Part shown: positions 60,997 through 64,000 of the stretch, piece after piece | Layout of the letters: every line of letters starts with the position of its first letter | How positions within the stretch are numbered: position 1 is the stretch's first letter | Assembly: GCA_950097015.1 (NCBI GenBank) | Contig: CATNEN010000003.1 | Span: 7,982,501 to 8,046,500, forward strand | Length of the DNA stretch: 64,000 nt | Direction: 5' to 3' | DNA from: Macrostomum hystrix | Taxonomy: Eukaryota > Platyhelminthes > Macrostomidae | Translations under genes and position numbers: made by a program | The notes under the pieces: model-generated | The model's input: the letters and a program-made list of their open reading frames with translations, nothing else | Databases searched by the model: none | Told to the model about the DNA's origin: nothing

Positions 60997-61437
60997 ATGC
61001 ATGACGTAGAAGACCCGCCTGACGAAATTATCGAAGATCTGGACAACATCGGCCGATACATCAACCTCTGAGACCTACAGACGATAATGGCGGCGCTGAG
61101 ACTGCAAACCAAACAACAACCAGTCAAGCTGGTCATGATCATCAAGTACACGCTGCAACAGGACTTCCAGACTTGGCTCGCGGCATTCGAACAGCGCTGC
61201 GAGATGGAGCGCATCAACGACCTGTTCGAGATGAAGCAACATCAGATTGCCAGCCTGGACCTTGCCTCTTCCTACCCGGCGCTGCTCAGCATGAATCTTC
61301 CGCGCTATTCAAGCTGTCAGGAAGTCAAGGACCGTCTGATCGAGCGATTTTCTCGTCACACTGGAACTGACGAGTACCGTGAGCGATTCCGCCGACGACA
61401 TGAACGAGTTAAAGACTGTCTATTATTAGATTTTTAA
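60997..61437 (+). pseudogene. Retrotransposon gag-like fragment (Ty3/gypsy type)
   Basis: The frame starts MHDVEDPPDEIIEDLDNIGR, meets TGA at 61069, and continues in the same frame with FQTWLAAFEQRCEMERI, IASLDLASSYPALLSMN, SCQEVKDRLIERFSRH and YRERFRRRHE. It stops at 61437. The pattern of an aromatic-Trp start, a helical repeat and a DRLIERF(S) motif is that of gypsy-type gag proteins in animals. The internal stop and missing nucleocapsid and pol make it a fragment. The end of the fragment runs into AT-rich DNA. Confidence 0.6.
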
Positions 61438-61914
61438 TTTACAGTAGAAGAAAAACGACAGTAAATGCTCATGCGAAGACCAAAAAAACAATTCATGTTT
61501 TGGAAGCCGATATTAATGTTTCTTGTTAAGTTCGTGATTCACTGATTTACTTGTTAAGAAGGAAAAAGAAATTGGGCAGCAAAATCGCAATATCATAACA
61601 AGATTGAGTTCGTCACTCCTTTGTTTTGAAGACAAAGTTTGATCCAAAAACCGGTCTGGATCACAGATCGTATAGTATTTAATATATGGTCTGTGATCTG
61701 GATTCATCGGCACGCGATCGGCTTTCAGCTAAGTAACCCGCGCAGCGGCTTTTAATTGTTATTTCTAAGGGACTGCTACTTCTAGCTAGGCGGCACAATA
61801 GTGGGGAAGAGCATTGGGAATTTCAACCTAATAAACTTTCATTATTAGCCAATCGACTTACATTAGACCAATTTTCAATTACAATTCAAATCCTTTCATT
61901 CCTTGTCCGCCTCT
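61438..61914. other. Intergenic, no gene seen
   Basis: Contains a small imperfect hairpin near 61655-61700 (GGATCACAGATC and GTCTGTGATC) and nothing else recognised. Confidence 0.4.
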
Positions 61915-63522
61915 AATGTGGCTACTAGTTGTTGATTAGCTCAACTACAGGCCAACATAACTCTTACCTGTTTCAAATAGTTATAATGCAGTCTTAATGA
62001 GTAAACTCAGATATCAATGGAAGTCAGCAAAGTGTTCTTAGTGGACAACGACAAAGCCAGAAGAATGTTCAGAAGAAATTCATTAACTGTCATTCGGTCG
62101 AAACCCACAGGCCATACGCCACTGACAGAATCAGGCTATTCATTCTTTCTTCACTCTTCATAGTAGTAGACAGTCTGCAACAAAAAAGAGTTCGGTCATA
62201 AATAATTACAAAAAATGTTTTTTAACTGCAATGACTACTTATAGTAGTTGACTAACATTCGGATCGGCGGGATTCGCCACTTCAGCAGGTCGTCTCGCTA
62301 GCATCTCAACAGCCTCACATTGGCTGGTGGCGGCCGGTCGCTTCCGCCTCAGCACAATGGCGGCTACCGAGGCTCCGACTGCAGCAGCTGCGACCAGCGA
62401 GCAGCTGAGTGTCACGATTGGCAACGCTGCGCCACTGCTGACTGCCGGTGTCTGTCTGGAACTCGCTGAAGCAAAATATGCCAGAGTGAAGTTCAGTCAG
62501 AGCTCAGGTAATTGTCTACAAAGACCTAAATTCTTTGTCCATCTACTGCTATTCAGTCATCAGCGGCTCACGGAAGACGGCCCGAAAGGTGGTTGAGCTC
62601 CTTGCGGGGCTGAACAGAGTTCCGAGACCAGGCCAGATCTGGTTTATCAGACACGTGACCGTGACCTCCGCCTGCGGCTCCATGAACCAATGGGACAGCC
62701 GAGCACTGCGAATCCAGCCTCCGCTTCTGCCTCTGGTGTCGGGCTCCGGAGTCAGCTGCTCGGCGGATAGAAGTGCGACGAGAGTTTCTTTGAAGACAAT
62801 GGTGTGAGTTATGCCTCTAACTCAAAGACTCAAATGACTCAAGTGAAAAGATCCCTCACTGTCAGGCCTTCAATGCTGACTGAGTCGGACCTCAGAGAGC
62901 AGCGCAGCTCCGGCTTCGGGTTTCCCTCCAGCGTCCTCCCAATGAGACTGAGCTCAGAGCCGTTCAGCAGCTGGCCGGACCAGCCGATGCTGTTTGAGGC
63001 GACTGCGGGACGGATTGAGGGATGAGCAGTCAAGACTCTCAAGTGTCGTTCTGTAATCAGGGCTCTGAATATCCTCTAGCTGAAGTTCTATGCAAGAAAC
63101 TCCACATTCATGTTACCTATCTCATTAAATGTAACAAGGACTCACAGAAAACCTGAACACTTTGTTGAAAGCGCTTCGGAAATTCCTTCACAGCTGTCTG
63201 ATAGACAACGCACATCAGGGAGCCGTTGTTCATTCGCCTCGCTGATGGCACGCTGAAGTTGGTCTCCAGCTCCCTGTCCAAGTTCTTGCGCAGAGTTTCA
63301 GCTGTCAAGTTGATCACGGGACTATCTGCTGATTTCACCCAGCACCAGTGGCCAGTGGGCTCAGGGTTGCCACCGACAGACCTCACTGAGACAGCCAAAG
63401 GCTCGCCTTCCCTCACGAGCAGCGGCTGATTGGCACTCCACGAGCAGTTCGACAGATCTTTTTTGGGGAACAAAAAATGGATAAGACTGCACCTTGTCCT
63501 TTTAGTTTAGGTTTGGATGCGC
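61915..63522 (-). pseudogene. Duplicated 3' end of gene B (segmental duplication, copy 2)
   Basis: Exons corresponding to gene B exons 20-23 lie at 63146-63457, about 62860-63002, about 62572-62755 and 62239-62465, with the possible tail exon at 62151-62174. All frames are open and differ from gene B by a handful of residues (for example KSADSP versus ISADSL). The copy stops at 63522 in AT-rich DNA. No discoidin-like or upstream Ig exons are attached within the window, so it is a fragment unless spliced from beyond the right edge. Confidence 0.8.
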
Positions 63523-63784
63523 TCATTTGAGATATCGTATGCTAGAAGATCGTATACGTATATCGTATATCGTATTCGGTCAGTTTTAATTTTCTCTTTA
63601 AATTTCAATATTTCATTTTTTGTTTTAATGCCTTTGTTTATTTCAAAAATTTGTCCTCTTTTCAAATATTTTATTAACCTAAAATTACGCATGCTACTGT
63701 TTTCCTATCGCCTTCTCTTTAAAAATCGATTTGTTTAACCTCAAACATAAAATAAACAAAAAAAATCAGCACTCAATCGGCGTG

Positions 63785-63807
63785 CGCACCTCAATAATAA
63801 TAATAAT

Positions 63808-63844
<37 letters not shown>

Positions 63845-63845
63845 G
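63785..63845. repeat. (AAT)n microsatellite
   Basis: A nearly uninterrupted AAT/ATA trinucleotide run. Confidence 0.95.
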
Positions 63846-63976
63846 TATACAGACCTATTATTTAGACCAAAAAATATTATTAAGTAATTTATTAAGTTGC
63901 TCATTGTTTCAGCCACCCTTAATTCAGAATTACTTTGAGCTGCGTGAGACTTCTACCACTGACTGAGCAGCTGGGA
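63845..63976 (-). pseudogene. Receptor-family fragment at the right edge
   Basis: Matches gene B 51755-51882: intron sequence, then the 3' end of the first-half Ig exon (CSVSGRSLTQLK) with its GTAATT donor. The match stops at about 63976 in the middle of the exon. This is the sixth trace of the family in the window. Confidence 0.75.
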
Positions 63977-64000
63977 ATGATTTTTTAGCATTCAGCTTCA

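Overview
This window is animal (metazoan) nuclear DNA. It has split genes with GT-AG introns from about 44 bp to several kb, an ordinary co-Smad gene, tRNA-derived SINEs, mariner, non-LTR and LTR retroelement remains, and long satellites. Nothing looks bacterial. I cannot name the species. A repeat-rich invertebrate (for example a flatworm or another lophotrochozoan) would fit, but that is a guess. No rRNA gene, functional tRNA gene, CRISPR array or operon was seen.

Layout. (1) 9-11349, minus strand: a complete four-exon SMAD4 (co-Smad) gene of 554 codons. Its introns carry four unrelated minisatellites, a broken mariner, a SINE, and on the opposite strand an apparently intact three-exon gene of unknown function (5451-6789) plus a PWWP-like fragment. 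(2) 11.4-22.3 kb: intergenic DNA with a dead non-LTR retrotransposon, a MITE with a 9-bp target duplication, a deleted Ty3/gypsy pol and a fold-back element. (3) 22.3-23.3 kb: a 5' pseudogene of the receptor family described next. (4) 23.8-33.0 kb: about 9.2 kb of satellite with a 23-bp period, then a 43-bp satellite (33.7-34.7 kb) and a SINE. (5) 36.6-64.0 kb: a tandem minus-strand cluster of large cell-surface receptor genes.

The receptor cluster is the main find. Two apparently intact genes, A (36598-44616, 24 exons, 1361 codons plus stop) and B (47132-55068, 23 or 24 exons, about 1313 codons), were reconstructed exon by exon with every splice phase agreeing. Each encodes a signal peptide, an N-terminal discoidin/F-lectin-like domain, ten Ig-like modules and one membrane helix. 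Modules are bounded by phase-1 introns, and most are split by one phase-0 intron. The Ig-like modules lack the usual B-strand cysteine and carry a cysteine where the C-strand tryptophan normally sits. The two ectodomains are nearly identical in their membrane-distal half, but the membrane-proximal parts and tails are unrelated. A has a tyrosine-rich tail with two TxYxx(V/I) motifs and a YQNL motif. B has a short tail with no tyrosine unless a small extra exon is used. This resembles the layout of paired immune receptors. Around A and B lie family fragments (22.3-23.3, 56.8-57.0, 59.6-60.2, 62.1-63.5 and 63.84-63.98 kb), a miniature LTR element and a gag fragment, as expected of a fast-evolving array. 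Function is inferred; the exon structure and motifs are read directly from the sequence.
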